Assembly: GCA_021299875.1 (NCBI GenBank)
Contig: JAJTEW010000001.1
Location: forward strand, 310,001-374,000
Length of the DNA: 64,000 nucleotides
DNA from: Comamonadaceae bacterium
GTDB lineage: Bacteria; Pseudomonadota; Gammaproteobacteria; Burkholderiales; Burkholderiaceae_C
Direction: 5' to 3'
Shown here: positions 40,642-48,303 of the stretch, piece by piece
Numbering within the stretch: the first letter of the stretch is position 1
Layout of the letters: each line of letters starts with the position of its first letter
The notes under the pieces: model-generated
The model's database searches: none
What the model saw: only the letters and a program-made list of their open reading frames with translations
What the model was told of the DNA's origin: nothing
Program-made: the position numbers and the translations under genes

Positions 40642-41802
40642 ATGAAACGCATTTGGTCTTTATTTTCGCAATGGGTCACCGTTTTGTTGGCCCTTTGGTT
40701 TGTCGTGGCCACTTTGCAGCCCGAATGGCTGCGAGGCACCCAGGCCTCCATGGCTGGCATGACCTTGTTGCAAGCCCCGCCTGCGGCCGGTGGCAGCAGG
40801 CCGATCGGCAGTTTGAGTGCCCCCGCTCAAAAAGCCTCTCCAGCCGTGGTGAGCATCAACACCATCAAGGGCAAAAACAACAACCCGCATGGCCAAGACC
40901 CTTGGTTCCGGTTTTTCTATGGCGATCAAGACGAACAAAACCCCGCCGGTTTGGGCAGTGGCGTCATCGTCAGCCCCGAGGGTCACATCCTGACCAACAA
41001 CCACGTCATTGAAGACGCAGACGACATCGAGGTGGTGCTCAGTGACGGTCGCAAAACCATGGCCAAAGTGATTGGCACCGACCCCGACACCGACTTGGCG
41101 CTGCTTCAAATTCCGCTGACCAACTTGCCCGTCATCGTCCTTGGACAAACACAGGACATGCAAGTGGGCGATGTGGTGTTGGCCATTGGCAACCCCTTTG
41201 GTGTGGGCCAAACCGTGACCTCCGGCATCGTCAGTGCTTTGGGCCGCAGCCAATTGGGCATCAACACCTTTGAAAACTTCATCCAAACCGACGCGGCCAT
41301 CAACCCCGGCAACTCAGGTGGTGCCTTGGTCGATGTGAATGGTCACCTGATGGGCATCAACACCGCGATTTATTCCCGCTCGGGTGGCAGCATGGGCATT
41401 GGCTTTGCCATCCCGATTTCGACGGCCAAACAAGTGATGCAAGACCTGCTGAAAAACGGCAAGGTGATTCGCGGCTGGATCGGGGTCGAACCTCAAGACC
41501 TGTCCGCCGAACTGGCAGAAAGCTTCAAACTGCCTTTGGTGGGCCCCAACGCTTTGCGATCGGGCGTGGTGATCTCGGGTGTTTTGCAAAACGGCCCAGC
41601 GGCCAAAGCAGGCATTCGCCCGGGCGATGTCATCATGCGTGTCGGCACGCAGCCGGTGGGCAATGTGTCCGACCTGCTCAACCAGGTCGCCAACCTCACA
41701 CCCGGTGTGCCCGCTGAACTGGTGATCTGGCGTCAACAAGCCCAGTTGTCTTTGCGCCTCACCCCGGCTGAAAGACCTTCGCCCAAACGCCAAGCCCGTT
41801 GA
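40642..41802 (+). CDS. DegS/DegQ-type periplasmic serine protease with one PDZ domain
   Basis: A 386-residue trypsin-like protease. An N-terminal hydrophobic helix (MKRIWSLFSQWVTVLLALWF) is probably an uncleaved anchor, as in DegS. Catalytic residues: His in LTNNHVIEDADD, Asp in DPDTDLALLQIP, Ser in NPGNSGGALVD. One PDZ domain follows (about residues 285-375), which favours DegS over two-PDZ DegP/DegQ. Its role may be envelope stress sensing; no rseA is adjacent. The start at 40642 opens the anchor. Confidence 0.88.
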   Translation: MKRIWSLFSQWVTVLLALWFVVATLQPEWLRGTQASMAGMTLLQAPPAAGGSRPIGSLSAPAQKASPAVVSINTIKGKNNNPHGQDPWFRFFYGDQDEQNPAGLGSGVIVSPEGHILTNNHVIEDADDIEVVLSDGRKTMAKVIGTDPDTDLALLQIPLTNLPVIVLGQTQDMQVGDVVLAIGNPFGVGQTVTSGIVSALGRSQLGINTFENFIQTDAAINPGNSGGALVDVNGHLMGINTAIYSRSGGSMGIGFAIPISTAKQVMQDLLKNGKVIRGWIGVEPQDLSAELAESFKLPLVGPNALRSGVVISGVLQNGPAAKAGIRPGDVIMRVGTQPVGNVSDLLNQVANLTPGVPAELVIWRQQAQLSLRLTPAERPSPKRQAR

Positions 41803-41822
41803 AGGCCGCGCTTGGCCTTCAA
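41799..41822. terminator. Bidirectional hairpin overlapping two stop codons
   Basis: TTGAAGGCC and GGCCTTCAA are perfect 9-bp inverted repeats around GCGCTT. The arms contain the TGA of the protease gene and the TGA of tatC. There is no T-run, so it is only a possible terminator of both converging units. Confidence 0.45.
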
Positions 41823-42610
41823 GCGGCGTCGTCGGCACCTGCGTCAGGCGCTTGGGTGTTTTTGATGAAAATCTGCGCTGCCCAAATGCCCAACTCGTAA
41901 AGCAAGCACATGGGAATGGCCAGGGCCAACTGTGAAACCACGTCCGGCGGTGTGACGACGGCCGCAATGACAAACGCCAAGACCACGAAGTAACCCCGGA
42001 ATTCTTTGAGCTTCTCAACGCTCACCACGTTCATGCGGGCCAAGACGACCACAGCCACAGGCACTTCAAAAGCCAAGCCAAAGGCCAGAAACATGGACAA
42101 AACGAAACTCAAATAAGCCTCAATGTCAGGGGCAGCGGTGATGCTCTTGGGCGCAAAGCTCTGGATGAAGCTGAACACCTGGCCAAACACAAAGAAATAA
42201 CAAAAAGCCACCCCAATAAAAAACAGCAAGGTGCTGGACACCACCAAAGGCATGACCAACTTCTTTTCATGGCTGTAAAGACCGGGTGCAATGAAAGCCC
42301 AGAGTTGGTACAAAACCACCGGCAAAGCAATGAGAAAAGCGCTCATCAACAAAATTTTGAGCGGCACCATAAAAGGTGAAATCACCGAGGTCGCAATCAA
42401 AGTCGCGCCTTTGGGCAAATGCACCACCAAAGGGGCGGCCAAAATGTCGTAGAGGTTACCGGGGCCCGGGTAAATCGCCAAGGCGGCAGCAGCAAGCGCC
42501 ACGGCCGCCACAGCCCACATCAACCGGTCTCGCAACTCGATCAAATGCGCCACAAAAGGTTGCTCAGAACCTTTGAGTTCGTCGTCGGGCTGGGAAGGGG
42601 TTTCAGACAT
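41819..42610 (-). CDS. tatC: Sec-independent protein translocase TatC
   Basis: A 263-residue, six-helix protein that recognises twin-arginine signal peptides. The N-terminal FVAHLIELRDRLMWAVAAVA and FIAPGLYSHEKKLVMPLVVS are conserved TatC motifs. It follows tatB after 42 bases. Clients in this window could include the Rieske subunit and the RR-containing lipoprotein at 46687-47229. Confidence 0.96.
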   Translation of the reverse strand: MSETPSQPDDELKGSEQPFVAHLIELRDRLMWAVAAVALAAAALAIYPGPGNLYDILAAPLVVHLPKGATLIATSVISPFMVPLKILLMSAFLIALPVVLYQLWAFIAPGLYSHEKKLVMPLVVSSTLLFFIGVAFCYFFVFGQVFSFIQSFAPKSITAAPDIEAYLSFVLSMFLAFGLAFEVPVAVVVLARMNVVSVEKLKEFRGYFVVLAFVIAAVVTPPDVVSQLALAIPMCLLYELGIWAAQIFIKNTQAPDAGADDAA

Positions 42611-42652
42611 GGGGTGGGTCAGTCAAACGGGCGCACAACAAGCGCGCCAGTT

Positions 42653-43120
42653 TCAAAAGGAATTGAGAGGCTTGGGCCGGTAACGGGCCACACGGGCGGC
42701 ACCCGACAGGGCTTTGGTGCGCACCCCAGAACGGGCTTTGTACCACTGGGGCATTGCACCCCGCTTGAGACGCCAGTTCTTCTCGGGACGTTTGTAGTAG
42801 GGGGGTGGCGGCTCGATGGCAGGCAAATCGCTGCTCAAGCCCGATGTGGTGTCTGCCCAGTCCTTTTCAAAATCAGAGGCCGTGGTTTGAACCGACTGCT
42901 CCACATCTCGGGCCGCCGTCTCCATGGTCTCTTTCATTTTTTTGAGTTCCTCCAGATCCATCGACCGGTTGACTTCGGCCTTGACATCCGAGACGTAACG
43001 CTGCGCCTTGCCCAAAAGTGCCCCCAGCGTGCGGGCGACTTTGGGGAGTTTCTCGGGGCCAATGACGATCAACGCCACCACCCCAATGAGGGCCATTTTC
43101 GAAAAACTTAAATCCAGCAC
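42653..43120 (-). CDS. tatB: Sec-independent protein translocase TatB
   Basis: A 155-residue protein with one N-terminal helix ([20 protein letters not shown]), the [13 protein letters not shown] hinge and a long amphipathic/charged tail. This tail length separates TatB from TatA. It lies 26 bases after tatA. Confidence 0.94.
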   Translation of the reverse strand: MLDLSFSKMALIGVVALIVIGPEKLPKVARTLGALLGKAQRYVSDVKAEVNRSMDLEELKKMKETMETAARDVEQSVQTTASDFEKDWADTTSGLSSDLPAIEPPPPYYKRPEKNWRLKRGAMPQWYKARSGVRTKALSGAARVARYRPKPLNSF

Positions 43121-43146
43121 AGTGAAACGTTCATTCGTTCAAAAGA

Positions 43147-43392
43147 TCAAGACTTGGTCTTGGCTTCGACGTCGATGGTGGTTTTTTCAGCTTGGGCGGG
43201 TGTGGATGCCGTGACCTGACCTGCAACAGGCGCTGCTTCATCGGCTTTGGTGCCGCCCTCTTTCATGCCGTCCTTGAAACCTTTGACCGCGCCACCTAGG
43301 TCAGAACCCATGTTTTTGAGCTTTTTGGTGCCAAACACCATGATCACGATCAACAGCACGATCAACCAGTGCCAAATGGAAAAAGTACCCAT
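43147..43392 (-). CDS. tatA: Sec-independent protein translocase TatA
   Basis: An 81-residue pore-forming subunit: [20 protein letters not shown], then [20 protein letters not shown] and an acidic/lysine-rich tail. First of tatABC. The upstream 107 bases to the HIT gene hold no obvious terminator, so read-through from the his/HIT unit is possible. Confidence 0.96.
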   Translation of the reverse strand: MGTFSIWHWLIVLLIVIMVFGTKKLKNMGSDLGGAVKGFKDGMKEGGTKADEAAPVAGQVTASTPAQAEKTTIDVEAKTKS

Positions 43393-43499
43393 GAAAATCT
43401 CCTGTTAATGCTCGGATTCTAAGGGGATCGACACCCTGCATCTGATCTGCCCTGATGAATGAAGGATTTGAGGGGCAAAGCCCTGAATTCAAGCCCGCA

Positions 43500-43856
43500 T
43501 CAGCCCCGCAACCAAGGACGCGGACCGCCCATGACGTGCATGTGCAGGTGGTGCACCTCTTGGCCACCCTCAGCGCCGTTGTTCACCACGATGCGGAAAC
43601 CGCCATCGGGGTAGGGCTTGCAACCCTCTTGCAAGGCCAACTTGGGGGCCAGGGTCATCATGTGGCCCATCAGGCCCGCATGTTCAGGGGCCAAGTGCGC
43701 CATCGAGGGGATGTGCAGCTTGGGGATGATCAAAAAGTGAACCGGGGCCCAGGGGTTGATGTCATGGAAAGAGAACACGTGCTCGTCTTCGTACACCTTG
43801 CGCGAAGGAATTTGGCCCGCGATGATTTTGCAAAAAATACAGTTGGCGTCGGTCAT
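43500..43856 (-). CDS. HIT-family purine nucleoside phosphoramidase (HinT-like)
   Basis: A 118-residue protein: MTDANCIFCKIIAGQIPSRK, with the histidine triad EVHHLHMHVMGG at the C-terminus and a CxxC near the N-terminus, typical of HinT/PKCI-type proteins. The ATG at 43856 is the family start; a longer reading frame upstream is noise. It lies between the DUF4870 gene and tatA. Confidence 0.93.
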   Translation of the reverse strand: MTDANCIFCKIIAGQIPSRKVYEDEHVFSFHDINPWAPVHFLIIPKLHIPSMAHLAPEHAGLMGHMMTLAPKLALQEGCKPYPDGGFRIVVNNGAEGGQEVHHLHMHVMGGPRPWLRG

Positions 43857-43882
43857 GGCTTGCTTGAAATGAAAAAAGGGGT

Positions 43883-44260
43883 TCAGTCGGTCACTGGCCG
43901 TTGCGCGTTCAAGCGCACCATGCCATGAACTATGCGGTACAAAAACCAGATGGAAATGGCCACCCAGGCCAGCCAGCCGGGAAAAAACATCAACAACCAG
44001 AGAGGCGAAGTCAGCAAATAAAGCAAAGCCGCCCAGATCACGGTGCGGATGCGGTAACTGAAATGCGTGGCCTCCCAGCCTGCGGTGTCGCCCTTTTTGA
44101 CCCCATCGATGATCAACGCCACCACCAACAAAGCCGGGCCCATCTGCGCTCCGGGGATCACGGCGCTCACCGCCACGATCAGGTGCAAGATGTAGCTGAC
44201 CCAGCTGATGGTGTGGGTGCTGTCGTCCTGCAGCGGGTCGTTTTCGGGCGGGTGGTTCAT
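43883..44260 (-). CDS. DUF4870-type membrane protein
   Basis: A 125-residue protein with three or four hydrophobic segments (ISWVSYILHLIVAVSAVIPG; VIWAALLYLLTSPLWLLMFF; WLAWVAISIWFLYRIVHGM). HFSYRIRTVIWA is the pattern seen in DUF4870/Tic20-like proteins. Function unknown. It starts 3 bases after hisE ends and is frequently found between hisE and the HIT gene in Burkholderiales. Confidence 0.8.
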   Translation of the reverse strand: MNHPPENDPLQDDSTHTISWVSYILHLIVAVSAVIPGAQMGPALLVVALIIDGVKKGDTAGWEATHFSYRIRTVIWAALLYLLTSPLWLLMFFPGWLAWVAISIWFLYRIVHGMVRLNAQRPVTD

Positions 44261-44263
44261 GGC

Positions 44264-44656
44264 TTACTCGCCCAAACGCTCGCGCTCTTGCACTTTGCGC
44301 AGGGCTTTTTCCTCCAGGCCGCTCAGGCCCTCTCGGCGGGCGAGCTCGTTGACCACGTCGGCGGGCGTCAGGCCATAGTGCGCCAGCGCGATCATGCTGT
44401 GGAACCACAGATCGGCCACTTCATAGACCAGCTTGGATGCATCGCCGCCGTGGTCCACGTCTTTGGCGGCCATCACGGTTTCGGTGGCTTCTTCGCCAAT
44501 TTTCTTCAAAAAGGCGTCTGGCCCCTTGTGCAGCAAGCGGGCCACATAGCTTTTCTCGGGGTCGCCGCCGTTGGCCGCTTTGCGGCTTTCGATGATGGCG
44601 GCCAGACGCGCGAGCGTGTCTTCAGAGGACGGGGCCAAGGTGTCGGTAGAACTCAT
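44264..44656 (-). CDS. hisE: Phosphoribosyl-ATP diphosphatase
   Basis: A 130-residue MazG-fold enzyme performing the second step of histidine synthesis. [20 protein letters not shown] and [11 protein letters not shown] carry the metal-binding acids; [20 protein letters not shown] is the family C-terminal block. The ATG at 44656 is used; a GTG at 44665 overlapping the hisI stop would add three residues. Confidence 0.94.
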   Translation of the reverse strand: MSSTDTLAPSSEDTLARLAAIIESRKAANGGDPEKSYVARLLHKGPDAFLKKIGEEATETVMAAKDVDHGGDASKLVYEVADLWFHSMIALAHYGLTPADVVNELARREGLSGLEEKALRKVQERERLGE

Positions 44657-44661
44657 CGCGT

Positions 44662-45051
44662 TCACTTGTAAATGGTTTCAGGGTCCTTCAGGACCGGGTC
44701 CACAGCCTGCCACTCATCGGCTTGCAGGCTCTGAAAAAAGCAACTGTGGCGGCCCGTATGGCAGGCAATGCCGGGCTCGTGCCCCAGCTGGGTGATTTTG
44801 AGCAGCACCACATCGTTGTCGCAATCGATGCGAATGTCGTGCACCGTCTGCACATGGCCCGACTCCTCGCCCTTGAACCACAGCTTGTTGCGCGAACGGC
44901 TGAAATACACCGCCCGCTTGAGCTCAGCCGTCTTTTGCAAAGCCTCGCGGTTCATCCAGGCGAACATCAGCACGTCGCCAGTGTCTTTTTCTTGGGCAAT
45001 GACCGGCACCAAGCCTTTGTCGTCCCATTTGATTTGATCGAGCCAGTTCAT
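44662..45051 (-). CDS. hisI: Phosphoribosyl-AMP cyclohydrolase
   Basis: A 129-residue enzyme opening the adenine ring of [38 protein letters not shown] and [11 protein letters not shown] contain the zinc and magnesium ligands. In most relatives it directly follows hisF; here about 2.4 kb of other genes separate the two, so it needs its own promoter or read-through. Confidence 0.95.
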   Translation of the reverse strand: MNWLDQIKWDDKGLVPVIAQEKDTGDVLMFAWMNREALQKTAELKRAVYFSRSRNKLWFKGEESGHVQTVHDIRIDCDNDVVLLKITQLGHEPGIACHTGRHSCFFQSLQADEWQAVDPVLKDPETIYK

Positions 45052-45154
45052 AGAGGAGTGATCTTAAGACATTGGGGTGTCAGGACAGCAGGCGCACCCG
45101 ATAGCACCACGAAGCCAACTACGCCAGCGTCTTGTCAGGTTGCACAAAATATCC

Positions 45155-45177
45155 ATTGGTTGCAAAATACAACCAAT
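45155..45177 (+). promoter_or_regulatory. Palindromic operator of the toxin-antitoxin pair
   Basis: ATTGGTTG (45155-45162) and CAACCAAT (45170-45177) are perfect inverted repeats spaced by 7 bases. A partial direct copy of the core, GGTTGCACAAAATA, precedes at 45138. The site lies 16 bases before the antitoxin ATG, fitting antitoxin autoregulation. Confidence 0.6.
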
Positions 45178-45193
45178 CGCAAGGAGAAGCCAC

Positions 45194-45412
45194 ATGGCTG
45201 TTGCACTGAAACTGTCTGATGAGTTGGTCGAAGACGCCAAACCCTACGCCGCCGCCGAGCACCGCTCTGTGCCTCGGCAAATCGAATACTGGGCACGCAT
45301 CGGCAAAGCCGTGATCGACAACCCGGACATGCCTTTGCGCCTGATCCAAGACACCATGCTCTCGCGTGAAGAAGTCAAAGCCGGACTGGCTGCGCCTTAT
45401 GAGTTTGGCTGA
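45194..45412 (+). CDS. ParD-like antitoxin of a type II toxin-antitoxin system
   Basis: A 72-residue protein, MAVALKLSDELVEDAKPYAA, followed by EHRSVPRQIEYWARIGKAVI. The short beta strand then helices with SVPRQIEYWARIG is the ParD-like ribbon-helix-helix pattern. AAGGAG precedes the ATG by 7 bases. Its stop overlaps the toxin start by one base. The C-terminal half probably covers the toxin. Confidence 0.8.
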   Translation: MAVALKLSDELVEDAKPYAAAEHRSVPRQIEYWARIGKAVIDNPDMPLRLIQDTMLSREEVKAGLAAPYEFG

Positions 45413-45696
45413 TGCTGCAAGTCAGCGCCTCGCCATCTTTCAACCGGGTGGCCAAAAAACTTCACGCCCGCGACAAAAAAATACTGGATGAAGCCATCAA
45501 AGCCATTCTTCAGAATCCGCAGCTGGACGAAGAAAAGAAAGGCGACCTCGCGGGTGTGTTCGTCTACAAGTTCAAATTGAACGGCCAAGAAACTCTGCTG
45601 GCTTATGAACTGCAACCGCACAAATCAGCCCCCGTTGAAGCCATGCTGCTGGCAGTCGGGCCGCATGAAAATTTTTATGCGGGGTTGAAGCGGTGA
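45412..45696 (+). CDS. RelE/ParE-family toxin
   Basis: A 94-residue basic protein, MLQVSASPSFNRVAKKLHAR, then DLAGVFVYKFKLNGQETLLA and the C-terminal PHENFYAGLKR. The length, K/R-rich N-terminal helices and beta strands fit the RelE/ParE superfamily. Whether it cuts mRNA or poisons gyrase cannot be said. It is coupled to the antitoxin by overlapping TGATG and runs against the his operon. Confidence 0.8.
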   Translation: MLQVSASPSFNRVAKKLHARDKKILDEAIKAILQNPQLDEEKKGDLAGVFVYKFKLNGQETLLAYELQPHKSAPVEAMLLAVGPHENFYAGLKR

Positions 45697-45876
45697 TGTG
45701 CTGTAGCTGAGCTTCGGCTACCACGCCGCGGGAATAATCAGCGAAACGGGCCAAAAGCTGACTTGTGCATGAACAGAGCGGCTTCTGGTAAGCATCCTGC
45801 TGCTCAATGATCACCAGGACTTCCGGCTGGTTGGCGGGCACTGGGGCGATCTGCATGACGTGTTGGTTCACACCGC
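45697..45876. other. Gap between toxin gene and DUF1272 gene, possible gene remnant
   Basis: No complete gene is supported. On the minus strand about 45 residues read MQIAPVPANQPEVLVIIEQQ then DAYQKPLCSCTSQLLARFAD, which looks protein-like, but the frame has no proper start and ends inside the toxin gene on the opposite strand. It may be a fragment left from an earlier gene. Confidence 0.3.
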
Positions 45877-46116
45877 CTATTGGCAGCCATGCTGCTTGAC
45901 GACCCGTTCGGTGGATGCAGGGAACTTGGTCAACTTGGACGCAGGGCGACGAGGACGAACCACCAGCTCCCCCCCGCAGTTGGGGCACTTGCCCGCCAGC
46001 ACTTTCTCTGCGCATGACGCACAGAAGGTGCATTCGAAAGAGCAAATGCGTGCTTGTGTGGAATCGGGGGGAAGGTCTTTATCGCAGCATTCGCAGCTCG
46101 GGCGCAATTGAAGCAT
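45877..46116 (-). CDS. DUF1272 zinc-ribbon-like protein
   Basis: A 79-residue cysteine-rich protein: MLQLRPSCECCDKDLPPDST, then ICSFECTFCASCAEKVLAGK and CPNCGGELVVRPRRP. This C-x2-C spacing and the final CPNCGGELV are the DUF1272 pattern. Probably binds one or two zinc ions; function unknown. It is 15 bases downstream of fosX on the same strand and likely co-transcribed. Confidence 0.87.
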   Translation of the reverse strand: MLQLRPSCECCDKDLPPDSTQARICSFECTFCASCAEKVLAGKCPNCGGELVVRPRRPASKLTKFPASTERVVKQHGCQ

Positions 46117-46131
46117 GTTGTCATCCTCTGT

Positions 46132-46548
46132 TCAGTTTGTTGGCCATCTCCGCGCATACCTATCAAGTCGCTCGTGAAGGGTACCCGTGTGCAACTCGAA
46201 CAGATTGTTGTCGAAATCGTAAAAGTACAAAGAGCGCCCTTCTCCCTCCACACGTGGACGTGGGGGCTTCACCTCCACGCCAGCGGCGATCAAGCGGCTT
46301 TCGTAAAGCGCAAGTTCATCCTTATCGACGGCAAACGCCACATGGCGGTACGAACGCTCGATTGGTTCACCCTGCATCAACGCCAACCAAACACCACCGA
46401 GCAGGAAAAACTTTTCACGAGCCAAGGAAAACTGACGATCTTTGCTGTCATAGACCTCCACAGCACCCAAGGCCTGACAAAACAGCGCCGCGGTGCGCTC
46501 AAGGTCACGCACGATGAAAGTGAGATGGCTCACGCCGCGGATGGTCAT
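46132..46548 (-). CDS. fosX: FosX-type fosfomycin resistance hydrolase (glyoxalase fold)
   Basis: A 138-residue metalloenzyme of the vicinal oxygen chelate group. Metal ligands expected in the Fos family are present: H8 (GVSHLTFIV), H69 (YRHVAFAV) and E118 (NLFELHTGTL). The glutamate that FosX uses as general base is kept at E45 (SLAREKFF), which favours the FosX water-adding type over glutathione or bacillithiol FosA/FosB. RPRVEGEGRSLYFYDFDNN is near identical in style to known FosX. The ATG at 46548 has GAGGAG before it. Confidence 0.85.
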   Translation of the reverse strand: MTIRGVSHLTFIVRDLERTAALFCQALGAVEVYDSKDRQFSLAREKFFLLGGVWLALMQGEPIERSYRHVAFAVDKDELALYESRLIAAGVEVKPPRPRVEGEGRSLYFYDFDNNLFELHTGTLHERLDRYARRWPTN

Positions 46549-46556
46549 GTGACTCC

Positions 46557-46625
46557 TCAGGTTGGCGCTGCTGCAGACGAAGCCCCACGAAGGACAGCGA
46601 GGACCTGACGGCGAGTCGTTGGCAT
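46557..46625 (-). pseudogene. Truncated duplicate of the Tat-lipoprotein gene start (22 codons)
   Basis: The minus strand encodes MPTTRRQVLAVLRGASSAAA-PT and a stop. The first 12 residues are identical to the start of the protein at 46687-47229 (MPTTRRQVLAVLLRAG). The nucleotide match extends from about 10 bases before the ATG for roughly 45 bases with few differences. The stop lies 8 bases before fosX. It is either a deletion remnant of a tandem copy or a short leader peptide. Confidence 0.7.
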
Positions 46626-46686
46626 TGCTTGGTATTTCGGACGGCGCGTGCACCCACAGCACCGGGGTCACTGCAGCGACGATGCC

Positions 46687-47229
46687 CTAAGTCTGAGCTT
46701 GAAACTCAGCAACGTGATTCGCGATGTGCAAGGCATGCGAGAGGTCATAGCTTGCCTTGTCGAGTTCACCGTATGCAAAATGCGGCTTCAGAGGACCTGA
46801 CCAAGAATGGAAAGCGGCTATGGCACCCAGCAGGCGTTCCATGCTGTGTTTCGGATCCGCCCCCGGGTCCACTGCAGGGGCCCCTGGAATTGGTTCTGAC
46901 AGATTGTGTGTCATTTGCCCACGCCAAGCGAACGCTTTGAAGGCCAGCGTACCGGCTGTCATCTGAAAGAATTGAGACTTCGATTCTGGAAATCCGGTCA
47001 TCGAGTATTCAATACTTTGGGCCAGGTGATTCAGCGTTTGCGCCCAAGAGAAAGCGGTGGCCGACTGCAAAATGCCATGGGTTGGCCGCTTTAAGAGCCA
47101 CTCTTGTGCCGTTGTGAGCGATGAAAATCTCAGACCTTCCTGTACAGCGCAAGCAGATGCGCCGGCCACAGAAGACACTGCGCCTGCTCTAAGGAGAACT
47201 GCGAGGACTTGACGACGAGTCGTTGGCAT
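46687..47229 (-). CDS. Putative Tat-exported lipoprotein, DUF1569/DinB-like
   Basis: A 180-residue protein. The start MPTTRRQVLAVLLRAGAVSS carries RR followed by a hydrophobic stretch and a lipobox-like ASAC, so it may be a Tat lipoprotein. The rest (ATAFSWAQTLNHLAQSIEYS, FAYGELDKASYDLSHALHIA-NHVAEFQ) matches the DUF1569 pattern, related to the DinB four-helix metal-binding fold with spaced histidines. Function unknown. The ATG at 47229 is preferred over 47262 because it opens the RR signal. Confidence 0.75.
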   Translation of the reverse strand: MPTTRRQVLAVLLRAGAVSSVAGASACAVQEGLRFSSLTTAQEWLLKRPTHGILQSATAFSWAQTLNHLAQSIEYSMTGFPESKSQFFQMTAGTLAFKAFAWRGQMTHNLSEPIPGAPAVDPGADPKHSMERLLGAIAAFHSWSGPLKPHFAYGELDKASYDLSHALHIANHVAEFQAQT

Positions 47230-47399
47230 GGCTTGGTATTTTGACTGTTCAATGACTGGCAAGAATCTGACGCATGTGATGTCTACCGCTTGAAGTTTGC
47301 TGACGACAAGATCAAGAAATCTGCCAACCTTGCATGGCAGACCTCTCAGCTGCTCGATCCGCTGCAGAGGGCTTGTGGGTTATCGCAGCATAGCATCAA

Positions 47400-47443
47400 G
47401 ATCCGAAAAATACTACTAAAGGTATATATTTTATTTTTCGATC
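47400..47443. repeat. AT-rich imperfect inverted repeat downstream of hisF
   Basis: GATCCGAAAAAT (47400-47411) and ATTTTTCGATC (47433-47443) are inverted repeats with one extra base, around a 21-base AT-rich centre (ACTACTAAAGGTATATATTT). It lies in the 252-base gap between the lipoprotein gene and hisF. It could be a weak hairpin, a promoter region for the lipoprotein, or an insert boundary. The remainder of the gap shows nothing further. Confidence 0.5.
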
Positions 47444-47481
47444 CGTGAGGGCGGCGTCATGCGCCACCCCATGAACAGCGC

Positions 47482-48282
<801 letters not shown>

Positions 48283-48303
48283 GGATACTTCTCTTTGGTT
48301 TTG

